Source: Neomesorhizobium sp963726065 (GTDB taxonomy: Bacteria; Pseudomonadota; Alphaproteobacteria; Rhizobiales; Rhizobiaceae). From it: a stretch of DNA of 64,000 bases. Shown in pieces: positions 16,906-25,443 of the stretch. The stretch spans positions 186,001-250,000 of the forward strand of contig CAVSAU010000002.1 of assembly GCA_963726065.1 (NCBI GenBank). Reading direction: 5' to 3'. Within the stretch, counting starts at the first letter, position 1. Every line of letters starts with the position of its first letter. Position numbers and translations under genes: made by a program. A model generated the notes under the pieces. It was not told the DNA's origin, searched no databases, and was given only the letters and a program-made list of their open reading frames with translations.

Positions 16906-17376
16906 AACCGATCCTTGACATACTCTAGCGGGCCCCGCTGAAAAAACTTCGTGGTTGAGGGACGCGTATCAGAAGTGGTCCGCGCCGGGAGGTATGTTGA
17001 GACCTTTAGAAATTTTTCGCTTTAGGCCGCGAGTTTGCCTTCTTCAAGGCCTCGGCGTTTGCCCGGGGCGCCTCTTTCGAAGGTTTGACGTTCCTGTCCA
17101 GCTTATAGAAAAATCCATCCTCTACTTCCACATCGGCCAGCCCCCGAACCAGCAGATTAGCGAGGAAGATTTGGAGAACAACCCTCAATTGCAATACTGC
17201 GGAGACCAATCGGCACGAGTTCGACCGGCCTCGATGCGGCGCAATGCGGCTTTACAGGGGGATTTGGTAGCGCTACCGTGACCTCGCGTGATGTCGGGAG
17301 GAGACCGGGCATCATGGGTTCCAGATGGCGCATTTCCTCGAAGGGCGCGTCGCACAGATACGTTCGGGAGGACTTG
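16906..17376. other. intergenic region upstream of the sugar ABC operon
   Basis: These 471 bases separate divergent rsmI and the ABC transporter operon. A minus-strand frame at 17006-17209 ending KKANSRPKAKNF has no recognisable family, no ATG and no clear ribosome-binding site, and may be a remnant. The clearest element is the palindrome at 17267-17278. Confidence 0.3.
17267..17278. promoter_or_regulatory. LacI-family-type operator GGTAGCGCTACC
   Basis: A perfect 12-bp palindrome centred on CG, inside TTGGTAGCGCTACCGTG, lies about 100 bases upstream of the ATPase start. LacI/GalR repressors of sugar operons bind sites of this form with a central CG. No lacI-type gene lies in the window, so the regulator would act in trans. 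Confidence 0.55.
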
Positions 17377-18447
17377 ATGGCGTCGGTTGAAATCCGCGAT
17401 GTCCATAAATCATTCGGCTCCGTCGAGGTGCTCCACGGGGTCAGCATCGACATCGAGGACGGCGAATTCGTCACGCTGGTCGGACCTTCGGGATGCGGAA
17501 AATCGACGCTGCTGCGCATGATCGCGGGGCTTGAAGGCATCTCGCGGGGCGAGATCGCGATCGGGGATCGCGTGGTGAACAAGGTCGCGCCCAAGGAACG
17601 CGACATCGCCATGGTGTTCCAGAACTACGCGCTCTATCCGCACATGACGGTCGCGGAAAACATGGCGTTCTCGCTGAAGCTGAAGAACGCGCCGGCGGCC
17701 GAAAGCGAGGCAAGGGTCAAGCGGGCCGCCGAAATACTTGGTCTGGTTCCGCTGCTGTCGCGCTACCCCCGGCAATTGTCGGGTGGGCAGCGGCAGCGCG
17801 TCGCCATGGGCCGCGCCATCGTTCGCGACCCGCAAGTGTTCCTGTTCGACGAGCCGCTTTCCAACCTCGACGCCAAATTGCGCGTCCAGATGCGCGCCGA
17901 GATCAAGGAACTGCACCAGCGGCTGAAGACCACCACCATCTACGTCACCCACGACCAGATCGAGGCGATGACAATGGCCGACAAGATCGTGGTCATGCAT
18001 GACGGCGTCGTCGAGCAGATCGGCAAGCCGCTCGACCTCTACGACCGGCCGGGCAACCTATTTGTCGCATCCTTCATCGGGTCGCCGGCGATGAACCTGC
18101 TTAAGGGCAGGACCGGCGGCAACGGCCGAGCCTTGTTCGAAGGGGCGGGCGGCCTGTCGGTGCCGCTGGCGCCGACCGCAGCCGGCAATGGGACCGAGCC
18201 CGTGGTGCTCGGCATCAGGCCGGAGCACCTGCGGCTCTCCGATGATGGTTTCGACGTGACGGTCTCGGTGGTCGAGCCCACCGGATCGGAAATCCAGGTG
18301 ATCGGGCGCACGCCGGGCGGCGAGGATGTCGTCGCCAATTTCCGCGAGCGTCATGCCTTCACGCCGGGCGAGACGATCCGGCTTGCGGCCGATCCGCAGC
18401 TCATCCACCTCTTTCATGGAGAGACAGGCATACGACTGGGAAACTGA
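17377..18447 (+). CDS. sugar ABC transporter ATP-binding protein (MalK/UgpC type)
   Basis: A 356-residue ATPase of a CUT1 carbohydrate importer. Walker A GPSGCGKST, Q-loop MVFQNYALYPHMT, signature LSGGQRQRVAMGRAI, Walker B VFLFDEPLSNLDA, and H-loop YVTHDQIEA are all present. The C-terminal 120 residues form the TOBE-type regulatory domain (LGIRPEHLRLSDDG). ATG at 17377 is preceded by GGGAGGA; the open frame upstream of it is not conserved. It is the first gene of a four-gene operon with binding protein and two permeases, placed behind the LacI-type palindrome. Confidence 0.95.
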   Translation: MASVEIRDVHKSFGSVEVLHGVSIDIEDGEFVTLVGPSGCGKSTLLRMIAGLEGISRGEIAIGDRVVNKVAPKERDIAMVFQNYALYPHMTVAENMAFSLKLKNAPAAESEARVKRAAEILGLVPLLSRYPRQLSGGQRQRVAMGRAIVRDPQVFLFDEPLSNLDAKLRVQMRAEIKELHQRLKTTTIYVTHDQIEAMTMADKIVVMHDGVVEQIGKPLDLYDRPGNLFVASFIGSPAMNLLKGRTGGNGRALFEGAGGLSVPLAPTAAGNGTEPVVLGIRPEHLRLSDDGFDVTVSVVEPTGSEIQVIGRTPGGEDVVANFRERHAFTPGETIRLAADPQLIHLFHGETGIRLGN

Positions 18448-18492
18448 ACGCAGGGAAGAAATGCAACGAACAACTGGACAGGAGGAACTGGC

Positions 18493-19818
18493 ATGAAATT
18501 CACAAGACGTGACGTGATCCGGACCACCGCGGCGGCGGCCGCAGGCGCCGTCGGCAGCCGCTATCTCGGCGCCCCCGCCTTCGCTCAGGACGCCCCCAAG
18601 TTCACCCCGGAAGCCGGCGCGACCTTGCGCCTCCTGCGCTGGTCGCCGTTCGTGCAGGGCGACGAGGACCAGTGGCTTGAAAACACCAAGCGGTTCACCG
18701 AGGCGACCGGCGTCCAGGTGCGCATCGACAAGGAAAGCTGGGAAGACATCCGCCCCAAGGCGGCCGTTGCCGCCAATGTCGGTTCCGGCCCGGACATCAT
18801 GTGGGTGTGGTTCGACGACGCCCACCAGTATCCCGACAAGCTTCTCGAGGTCTCCGACCTCGCCGACTACCTCGGCAGCAAGCATGGCGGCTGGTACGAT
18901 GGCGGCAAAGGCTATGCGACCCGCGACGGCAAGTTCATCGGGCTGCCGCTGGCGGCGATCGGCAACGCCATCGTCTATCGCAAGAGCTGGGTCGAAGAGG
19001 CCGGCTTCAAGGAATTCCCGACCGATACGGCCGGCTTCCTGGAGCTTTGCAAGGCGCTGCAGAAGACCGGCCACCCGGCCGGGTTCACCCATGGCCACGG
19101 CGTCGGCGACGGCAACAACTATGCCCACTGGCTGCTGTGGAGCCATGGCGGCAGGATGGTCGACGAGGGTGGCAAGGTGGTCATCAACAGCCCCGAGACC
19201 ATTAAGGCCATCGAATACGCGCAGGCGCTCTACGCGACCTTCATCCCGGGCACCGAGAGCTGGCTCGACGTCAACAACAACCGCGCCTTCCTGGCCGGCG
19301 AGCTCGGCGTCATCGCCAACGGCATCTCCGCCTACCGAACCGCGCAGATCAACAAGGACAACGATCCGAAGCTGGCCGAGATCGCCAAGGACATCCGAAC
19401 CACCAACCTGCCGATCGGTCCGGTCGGGCAGTCGGTCGAGTTGCACCAGACCACCACGGCGGTGATCTTCAACTACACGCCCTATCCGAACGCGGCGAAG
19501 GCCTACCTGCAGTTCATGTTCGAGAAGGAGCAGATGAGCGACTGGATCGAGAAGTCGCTCGGCTATTGCTGCCAGTCGCTTAAGGGCTATGCCGACAACC
19601 CGGTGTGGACGTCCGACCCGAACGCCGTCGCCTATTCCAAGGCATCGGAAACGCTGCGGCCGAACGGCTTTGCCGGGCCGCTCGGATACGCCTCGGCGGC
19701 GACCATGGCCGACTACGTGCTGGTCGACATGTTCGCCAAGGCGGTGACCGGACAGGCAACGCCGCAGGAAGCCATCGAGGAAGCCGAGAAGCGGGCGAAC
19801 CGGTATTACAGAGTGTAA
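18493..19818 (+). CDS. CUT1 extracellular solute-binding protein with Tat signal
   Basis: A 441-residue periplasmic binding protein. It begins MKFTRRDVIRTTAAAAAG, a twin-arginine signal, with a likely cut after APAFAQ. The mature part has the family-1 fold pattern, with LRLLRWSPFVQGDEDQW at the start and GELGVIANGISAYRT in the middle. It should deliver a sugar or oligosaccharide to the membrane permeases encoded downstream. The exact sugar cannot be read from the sequence. Start ATG at 18493 with AGGAGG upstream. Use of the Tat route is less common for such proteins and suggests folding, or cofactor or metal acquisition, before export. Confidence 0.9.
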   Translation: MKFTRRDVIRTTAAAAAGAVGSRYLGAPAFAQDAPKFTPEAGATLRLLRWSPFVQGDEDQWLENTKRFTEATGVQVRIDKESWEDIRPKAAVAANVGSGPDIMWVWFDDAHQYPDKLLEVSDLADYLGSKHGGWYDGGKGYATRDGKFIGLPLAAIGNAIVYRKSWVEEAGFKEFPTDTAGFLELCKALQKTGHPAGFTHGHGVGDGNNYAHWLLWSHGGRMVDEGGKVVINSPETIKAIEYAQALYATFIPGTESWLDVNNNRAFLAGELGVIANGISAYRTAQINKDNDPKLAEIAKDIRTTNLPIGPVGQSVELHQTTTAVIFNYTPYPNAAKAYLQFMFEKEQMSDWIEKSLGYCCQSLKGYADNPVWTSDPNAVAYSKASETLRPNGFAGPLGYASAATMADYVLVDMFAKAVTGQATPQEAIEEAEKRANRYYRV

Positions 19819-19916
19819 GTCAACACTTACCTTCTCTTCGTCCGCAGGGAGGAGGTAGCCCGAACGAGGGCGTCGCCTGTTCCGAATTACTCGCGCTGCC
19901 TTTCACCGCCGGGCAT

Positions 19917-19938
19917 CTCTCCCCGTGAACGGGGAGAG
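19917..19938. repeat. perfect CTCTCCCCGT hairpin within the ABC operon
   Basis: CTCTCCCCGT and ACGGGGAGAG form a perfect 10-bp stem with a 2-base loop, in the 183-base gap between the binding protein and permease genes. Such a hairpin can protect the upstream mRNA and lower permease expression relative to binding protein; that effect is inferred. Confidence 0.55.
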
Positions 19939-20001
19939 AGACGATGTCGCCACCGGCTTCGCCATCGCTGGCGAAGTTCAACGGAGAAAACCGGATCAGT
20001 C

Positions 20002-20943
20002 ATGGCCACCGAGACAATCACCGCAGCCACACCGCGATCCTCGCTGCTGACCGGGCTTGGAGAAAGCCGCGGCTGGCTTTCGCTCTGGTTCATGCTACCG
20101 GCGGCGGCACTGCTTCTGGTGTTCCTGACCTATCCGCTCGGGCTTGGCGTCTGGCTCGGCTTCACCGACACGCGGGTCGGGCGGCCCGGCATCTTCATCG
20201 GCCTCGAGAACTACGAATATCTGTGGGACGACGCCATCTTCTGGCTCTCCGTCTTCAATACGCTGCTTTACACCATCACCGCGTCGATCCTGAAATTCGC
20301 GCTCGGCCTCTGGCTAGCGCTGCTGCTCAACGAGAACCTGCCGTTCAAATCCTTTTTCAGGGCCATCGTGCTCTTGCCTTGGGTGGTGCCGACGGTGCTC
20401 TCGGCGATCGCCTTCTGGTGGATCTACGATTCGCAGTTCTCCATCCTGTCCTGGGCCCTGATGGAGCTCGGCATCATCGACCATCGCATCAATTTCCTCG
20501 GCGATCCCCAGAATGCCCGCGCCTCGGTGATTGCAGCCAATGTCTGGCGCGGCATTCCCTTCGTGGCGATCACGCTGCTGGCCGGCCTGCAAACGATCCC
20601 GCAGTCGCTCTATGAGGCGGCCACGCTGGACGGTGCCGGCAAGTGGCAACTGTTCCGCTATGTGACGCTGCCGCTTCTCACTCCCATCATCGCCATCACC
20701 ATGACGTTTTCGGTGTTGTTCACCTTCACCGACTTCCAGCTGATCTACGTGCTGACGCGCGGCGGGCCGGTCAACGCCACCCACCTGATGGCGACGCTCT
20801 CCTTCCAGCGCGGCATATCCGGCGGCCAGCTCGGCGAGGGCGCCGCGATAGCGGTCGCGATGATCCCGTTCCTGCTTGCGGCGATCCTGTTCAGCTATTT
20901 CGGCCTGCAGCGGCGCAAATGGCAGCAGGGAGGAGGCGACTGA
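20002..20943 (+). CDS. sugar ABC transporter permease (MalF type)
   Basis: A 313-residue inner-membrane permease with six predicted helices. The EAA loop that docks on the ATPase reads YEAATLDGAGKWQLFRYVTLPLL near residue 215. The first helix is LSLWFMLPAAALLLVFLTYP. Its stop codon overlaps the next gene's ATG (ATGA-type overlap at 20941-20943), so the two permeases are made together. It forms the translocation pore with the MalG-type partner. Confidence 0.94.
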   Translation: MATETITAATPRSSLLTGLGESRGWLSLWFMLPAAALLLVFLTYPLGLGVWLGFTDTRVGRPGIFIGLENYEYLWDDAIFWLSVFNTLLYTITASILKFALGLWLALLLNENLPFKSFFRAIVLLPWVVPTVLSAIAFWWIYDSQFSILSWALMELGIIDHRINFLGDPQNARASVIAANVWRGIPFVAITLLAGLQTIPQSLYEAATLDGAGKWQLFRYVTLPLLTPIIAITMTFSVLFTFTDFQLIYVLTRGGPVNATHLMATLSFQRGISGGQLGEGAAIAVAMIPFLLAAILFSYFGLQRRKWQQGGGD

Positions 20944-21836
20944 TGGCTGTCACCGATACCACCAGGCCGTTTCGCGGCGACGAAGGCGGCATGGGCTACC
21001 TGCAAAGCGTGCCGCGGCGGGTCGTGACGATCTACCTGCCGCTGTTGATCTTCGTCTTCGTGCTGTTGTTCCCGTTCTACTGGATGGCGATCACCGCCGT
21101 TAAACCGAACGAGGAAATGACCAACTTCAACGACTACAGCCCGTTCTGGGTGGTGAACCCGACACTGGAGCACATTCATTACCTCCTGTTCCAGACCTCC
21201 TACCCGGGCTGGCTGCTCAACACGGTCGTCATTTCCACCGGCGCGACGCTGCTGTCGCTGCTTGCCGCGGTGTTCGCCGCCTATGCCATCGAACGCCTGC
21301 GGTTTTCCGGCTCGCGGCAGGTCGGCCTGGCGATCTTCCTCGCTTACCTGGTGCCGCCGTCGATCCTGTTCATCCCGCTGTCGGTGATGGTGTTCAATCT
21401 CGGCCTCTACGACACCCCGTTCGCGCTCATCCTTACCTATCCGACCTTCCTGGTGCCGTTCTGCACCTGGCTGCTGATGGGCTACTTCCGCTCCATCCCG
21501 TTCGAACTCGAGGAATGCGCGCTGATCGACGGCGCCAGCCGCTGGCAGATCCTGACCAAAATCATCCTGCCGCTTTCGGTGCCCGGGCTGATTTCGGCCG
21601 GCATATTCGCCTTCACGCTGTCGTGGAACGAATTCATCTACGCGCTGACCTTCATCCAGTCGTCGGAGAACAAGACCGTGCCCGTCGGCGTGCTGACCGA
21701 GCTGGTGCGGTCCGACGTCTATGAATGGGGAGCGTTGATGGCGGGCGCACTCATTGGGTCGCTGCCGGTGGTGGTGCTCTATTCATTCTTCGTCGAGCAC
21801 TATGTGTCGTCGATGACCGGCGCCGTGAAGGAGTAA
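20943..21836 (+). CDS. sugar ABC transporter permease (MalG type)
   Basis: A 297-residue permease, partner of the preceding gene. Predicted helices start with VVTIYLPLLIFVFVLLFPFY; the EAA loop is LEECALIDGASRWQILTKII with PLSVPG following. ATG at 20943 is preceded by GGAGGCGAC. It is the last gene of the transporter operon and is followed directly by repeat copy B. Confidence 0.94.
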   Translation: MAVTDTTRPFRGDEGGMGYLQSVPRRVVTIYLPLLIFVFVLLFPFYWMAITAVKPNEEMTNFNDYSPFWVVNPTLEHIHYLLFQTSYPGWLLNTVVISTGATLLSLLAAVFAAYAIERLRFSGSRQVGLAIFLAYLVPPSILFIPLSVMVFNLGLYDTPFALILTYPTFLVPFCTWLLMGYFRSIPFELEECALIDGASRWQILTKIILPLSVPGLISAGIFAFTLSWNEFIYALTFIQSSENKTVPVGVLTELVRSDVYEWGALMAGALIGSLPVVVLYSFFVEHYVSSMTGAVKE

Positions 21837-21981
21837 GTGTCTGATCCAAAAGTCGCAATGCCGGGCTGCAAAATGGCGATCTCTACGCTTCCGGTGCTCA
21901 CTTACCCAAATGTACGCTGCGCTCCGGTTCTCGAAATCACCATTTTCGCCACGGCCTGGTGCTTTTTGATTCAGACACTTA
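21835..21981 (+). repeat. stop-codon-abutting mosaic repeat, copy B
   Basis: It starts within the stop codon of the MalG-type gene. The outer arms AAGTGTCTGATCCAAAA and TTTTTGATTCAGACACTT pair almost perfectly but differ completely in sequence from those of copy A. The core keeps GCTGCAAAATGGCG, ACCCAAATGTACGCTGCG and CTCCGGTTCTCGAAA. Confidence 0.85.
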
Positions 21982-21998
21982 GTCTTAGTTAGTCTAGA

Positions 21999-22030
21999 GC
22001 CCGTTTGCAAACGGCTAAGCCCGAACGGGC
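21999..22030. terminator. palindrome-rich bidirectional terminator
   Basis: GCCCGTT (21999-22005) faces AACGGGC (22024-22030), and the nested CCGTTTGCAAACGG (22001-22014) is a perfect 14-bp palindrome. It lies between the convergent ends of the sugar transporter operon and the short ftsZ gene. The same GCCCGTTTGCAAAC word forms the arm of repeat copy E. Confidence 0.5.
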
Positions 22031-22050
22031 GTGCCCGACATGCTCCAGCG

Positions 22051-23088
22051 TCAATGGACGACGCGGGGCTGCCCCTGCATGGCGTCGCCGCGCGCGGCCA
22101 CGACCGGGCCGCCGACCTCTGCTTGCGGCGCCTCCAGCCCCGTGGCGACGACGGACACCTTGAACTGTCCTTCCAGCGCCTTGTCGAAAATCGCACCGAC
22201 GATGATGTCGGCGTCGTCGCCGACCTCTTCGCGGATGCGCGTGGCCGCTTCATCGACTTCGAACAGGGTCATGTCCATGCCGCCGGATATCGACACCAGC
22301 ACGCCTTTCGCGCCCCTCATCGACCGCTCGTCGAGCAGCGGATTGGCGATCGAGGCTTCCGCCGCCTGCATGGCGCGGCCCTCGCCCTCGCCGATGCCCG
22401 TTCCCATCATGGCGCGTCCCATGTCGCGCATGACGGTGCGGATGTCGGCGAAGTCGAGATTGATGAGTCCCTCTTTCACGATGAGATCGGTGATGCAGCT
22501 GACCCCGGAGAAAAGCACCCGGTCGGCAATGCCAAAGGCGTTCTCGAAGGTCGTGGTGGCCGTCGCCACCCGGAAAAGGTTCTGGTTCGGGATGACGATG
22601 ACAGTATCGGCCGCCTGGCGCAGGCGTTCGATGCCCATGTCGGCCATCTGCATGCGGCGCTTGCCCTCGAAGGTGAACGGCTTGGTGACCACGGCGACCG
22701 TCAGGATGCCGGCGTCGCGCGCCGCCTTGGCGATGACGGGCGCCGCACCCGTTCCGGTTCCGCCGCCCATCCCCGCCGTGACGAAACACATATGCGTGCC
22801 GGCGAGGTGGTCCATGATCTCGTCCAGGGTTTCGAGGGCGGCAGCCTCGCCGATCTCGGGAAGCGAGCCGGCTCCCAGGCCCTGCGTCGCCACCGCTCCG
22901 AGCTGGATCAGGCGAGGCGCCCTGGACATCGTCAACGCCTGGGCGTCGGTGTTGGCGACAATGAATTCGGTACCTTCAAGGCGCTCGGCGATCATGTTGT
23001 TGACGGCATTGCCGCCCCCGCCGCCAACCCCGATGACGGTCAGCCTCGGCTTCATTTCTGTAATCCCATGCTTGCTGGACGGTTTCAT
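22051..23088 (-). CDS. short FtsZ-like tubulin GTPase (second FtsZ)
   Basis: About 345 residues. Nucleotide loops are intact: VIGVGGGGGNAVNNMI, NTDAQAL, the tubulin signature TAGMGGGTGTGAAPVIAK, and the T7 loop NLDFADIRTVM, whose Asp activates the neighbour's GTP. The chain stops soon after the globular C-terminal domain (KVSVVATGLEA) and lacks the long linker and the conserved C-terminal peptide that binds FtsA and membrane partners in division FtsZ. Sinorhizobium carries a similar shortened FtsZ2. ATG at 23088 with AGGA upstream was chosen; MKPRLTVIG at 23055 is an alternative. Confidence 0.88.
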   Translation of the reverse strand: MKPSSKHGITEMKPRLTVIGVGGGGGNAVNNMIAERLEGTEFIVANTDAQALTMSRAPRLIQLGAVATQGLGAGSLPEIGEAAALETLDEIMDHLAGTHMCFVTAGMGGGTGTGAAPVIAKAARDAGILTVAVVTKPFTFEGKRRMQMADMGIERLRQAADTVIVIPNQNLFRVATATTTFENAFGIADRVLFSGVSCITDLIVKEGLINLDFADIRTVMRDMGRAMMGTGIGEGEGRAMQAAEASIANPLLDERSMRGAKGVLVSISGGMDMTLFEVDEAATRIREEVGDDADIIVGAIFDKALEGQFKVSVVATGLEAPQAEVGGPVVAARGDAMQGQPRVVH

Positions 23089-23313
23089 GAGCCCGGTTCC
23101 TAACACAGCGCCCCTGCCCGAATCGGATCACTGCCAAGGGAATCAGATACGCGCCTGCTGTGCAAGCAGCCGGTGACGCTCGAACCTCACATAATTGCCG
23201 GTGATGCGGGGGTCAGTCGCTGCGGATAGAGGGAACGTCGCCGCTCCGGCATGTTTTAGCCGCGTTTGTGCGACGCCAGGTGATCTCGCCTTTCTGCAAG
23301 ATGCTCAGTCGAA

Positions 23314-23499
23314 TCAGGACGCGTGGTCGCGCTTGGCCGGGAAAGCCATCGGCCGGAAGGGTTCCAGCGCGCCGAACTGCCTGAGCCGGATGATTTCGGT
23401 CGCGGCCACCAGGATCATCTCGCCGAGGTCCGATTTGGTGAAGTCGTCGGGCTTCTTGGCCATGTTCAGCAGTTCGTCGAGGATGTCCGGCTCAACCAT
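23314..23499 (-). CDS. small conserved-looking hypothetical protein
   Basis: Sixty-one residues from the ATG at 23499 (MVEPDILDELLNMAKKPDDF), which has GGAG ten bases upstream. A start 18 bases earlier (MIGEYA) is also possible. The sequence is mixed-charge and helical, with no membrane segment or signal peptide. No family recognised. Codon use matches the neighbours, which supports it as a real gene. Confidence 0.5.
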   Translation of the reverse strand: MVEPDILDELLNMAKKPDDFTKSDLGEMILVAATEIIRLRQFGALEPFRPMAFPAKRDHAS

Positions 23500-23635
23500 C
23501 GCGTATTCTCCAATCATGATGGGATACTACGCGCCCGGATGATCTTTCCGGCAGTAGTCATTTCGCCGATTAAGTAAGCCGTTGGGATGTCCGCGCAGCT
23601 CGAGCCTGAGCCGATCAAGAGAGACAGGGTTCCCG

Positions 23636-24799
23636 TCAGCGCGCGAGATCGGCAACCACCGCGTCGAGCACTATCATGCCTTGCGGCGTGGCGCGCAGCC
23701 TCGAATTTCCGACCGGCGCGACCAGGCCCTCGCCTTGCAGGATCGACAGCCGGTTCGACGCGAGCGCGCGCCCCGAAAGCGCCTCGTAGCGCGCAAGGTC
23801 GATGCCTTCGGCCAGCCGCAGCCCCATCAGCAGGAATTCGTCGGCCTCCTCCGAGCGCGACAGAAGCTCGCCGTCGACGATGCCATGGCCCCTGGCTTCA
23901 ACGAGGTTCGCCCAGGTCTCCGGCATCCGTTCTGCGATGGTGACCACACGGCGACCACCTTCCACGAAACGGCCATGCGCGCCGGGTCCGACGCCGACAT
24001 ATTCGCCGTAGCGCCAGTAGGTAAGGTTGTGGCGGCTCTCCGCTCCCGGCCTGGCGTGGTTGGAAACCTCATAGGCCGGCAGCCCGCGCGCGGCGGTGAT
24101 TTCCTGGGTGATCGCATAAAGGTCGGCGGCATGATCGCCGTCGGGAATGGCGAACTTCTTTGCCGCGTGCAGGGCGTGGAACGGCGTGCCCTCCTCGATG
24201 GTGAGCTGGTAGAGCGACAGGTGGTCGGCAGCGTGGCCGATCGCTTCTTCGAGTTCCTTCGCCCAGGCTTCCGGCGTCTGCCTCGGCCGCGCGTAGATCA
24301 GGTCGAAGGAAAGCCGCGGGAAAATCTCGCGGGCGAGCCCGATGGCGTGCAGGGCTTCGCCGACATTGTGCAGCCTGCCGAGGAACTTCAGGTCGGCGTC
24401 GTTGAGCGCCTGCACGCCGAGCGACACGCGGTTGACGCCGGCGGCGCGGTAGCCGCGGAACCGTTCGGCCTCGACCGAGGAGGGGTTGGCTTCGAGCGTC
24501 ACCTCGATGCCTGCCGGCACTGTCCAATGCCGGGCGATCGCGTCGAGCACGGCGCTGACGGTCTGCGGCTTCATCAGCGATGGCGTGCCGCCGCCGAGAA
24601 AAACGCTGGTGACGGTGCGCGGACCCGTGCGGGCGCGCATGGTGGCGAGCTCTGCGGCGAACGCCGCGGCGAAGCGCTCCTGGTCGACCGGCTGGTGGCG
24701 GACATGGCTGTTGAAGTCGCAGTACGGACATTTGGCCGCGCAGAACGGCCAATGGACATAAACGCCGAAACCCGGCGTCCTGTCGTCGGGCGCGATCAT
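23636..24799 (-). CDS. hemW: radical SAM heme chaperone HemW
   Basis: A 387-residue HemW-type radical SAM protein, thought to insert heme into respiratory enzymes; it was formerly called oxygen-independent coproporphyrinogen oxidase-like. The cluster motif FCAAKCPYCDFNSH gives CxxxCxxC, followed by VFLGGGTPSLM and SLGVQALNDADLKFLGRLHN. Start ATG at 24799 overlaps the rdgB stop (ATGA), which indicates one operon. Order rdgB-hemW is conserved in alphaproteobacteria. Confidence 0.93.
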   Translation of the reverse strand: MIAPDDRTPGFGVYVHWPFCAAKCPYCDFNSHVRHQPVDQERFAAAFAAELATMRARTGPRTVTSVFLGGGTPSLMKPQTVSAVLDAIARHWTVPAGIEVTLEANPSSVEAERFRGYRAAGVNRVSLGVQALNDADLKFLGRLHNVGEALHAIGLAREIFPRLSFDLIYARPRQTPEAWAKELEEAIGHAADHLSLYQLTIEEGTPFHALHAAKKFAIPDGDHAADLYAITQEITAARGLPAYEVSNHARPGAESRHNLTYWRYGEYVGVGPGAHGRFVEGGRRVVTIAERMPETWANLVEARGHGIVDGELLSRSEEADEFLLMGLRLAEGIDLARYEALSGRALASNRLSILQGEGLVAPVGNSRLRATPQGMIVLDAVVADLAR

Positions 24800-25443
24800 T
24801 GCGAGCCCAGCTTGGCGCGCGCGAATTTCTGGAAGGCGCGGGCGCGATGCGACAGCGCGTCTGGCTGGCCTGGCCTCCAGCCATGCTTCTCCTCGGCGCT
24901 CATCTCGCCGAAAGTTCGCGAAAACCCGTCAGGCATGAACACCGGGTCGTAGCCGAACCCCTTGTCGCCGCGCGGCGGCCACACAAGCGTGCCTTCCGCC
25001 TCGCCGCGGAAATATTCGGCGCTGCCGTCCGGCTGGGCCAGGCAGATGACGGCGACGAAGCGGCCCTTGCGGTCGGCAGGCCGCGCCGCGCCCTTCGCCT
25101 GCAACAGGTCCTCGGTCTTTTTCATCGCCATCATGAAATCGCGCCCGCCTTCCGGCTTTTCCGCCCAGTTGGCGGTGTAGACGCCGGGCTGCCCGCCGAG
25201 CGCGTCGACGACCAGGCCGGAATCGTCCGAAAGCGCCGGCAACCCTGTCGCATGCGCTGCCGCGTATGCCTTGATGTAGGCGTTTTCCTCGAACGTCGTG
25301 CCGGTCTCGTCGGGTTCCGGCAGGCCGAACTCCTTGGCCGACTTCGCCTCGAAGCCGAACGGCGCCATCAGGTCGGCGAATTCGCGGAGCTTGCCTTCGT
25401 TGTGGCTGGCGACGACGATTTTGCGGCTGGCGAGCATGTCCAT
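24796..25443 (-). CDS. rdgB: XTP/dITP diphosphatase (RdgB/HAM1)
   Basis: A 215-residue pyrophosphatase that removes deaminated purine nucleotides (XTP, dITP) from the pool. The N-terminal VVASHNEGKLREF binds the phosphate chain; ALSDDSGLVVDALGGQPGVY holds the catalytic Asp pair; GDKGFGYDPVFMPDG and LSHRARAFQKF are further family motifs. Start ATG at 25443 shares its A with the stop of the upstream VOC gene. Confidence 0.94.
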   Translation of the reverse strand: MDMLASRKIVVASHNEGKLREFADLMAPFGFEAKSAKEFGLPEPDETGTTFEENAYIKAYAAAHATGLPALSDDSGLVVDALGGQPGVYTANWAEKPEGGRDFMMAMKKTEDLLQAKGAARPADRKGRFVAVICLAQPDGSAEYFRGEAEGTLVWPPRGDKGFGYDPVFMPDGFSRTFGEMSAEEKHGWRPGQPDALSHRARAFQKFARAKLGSQ

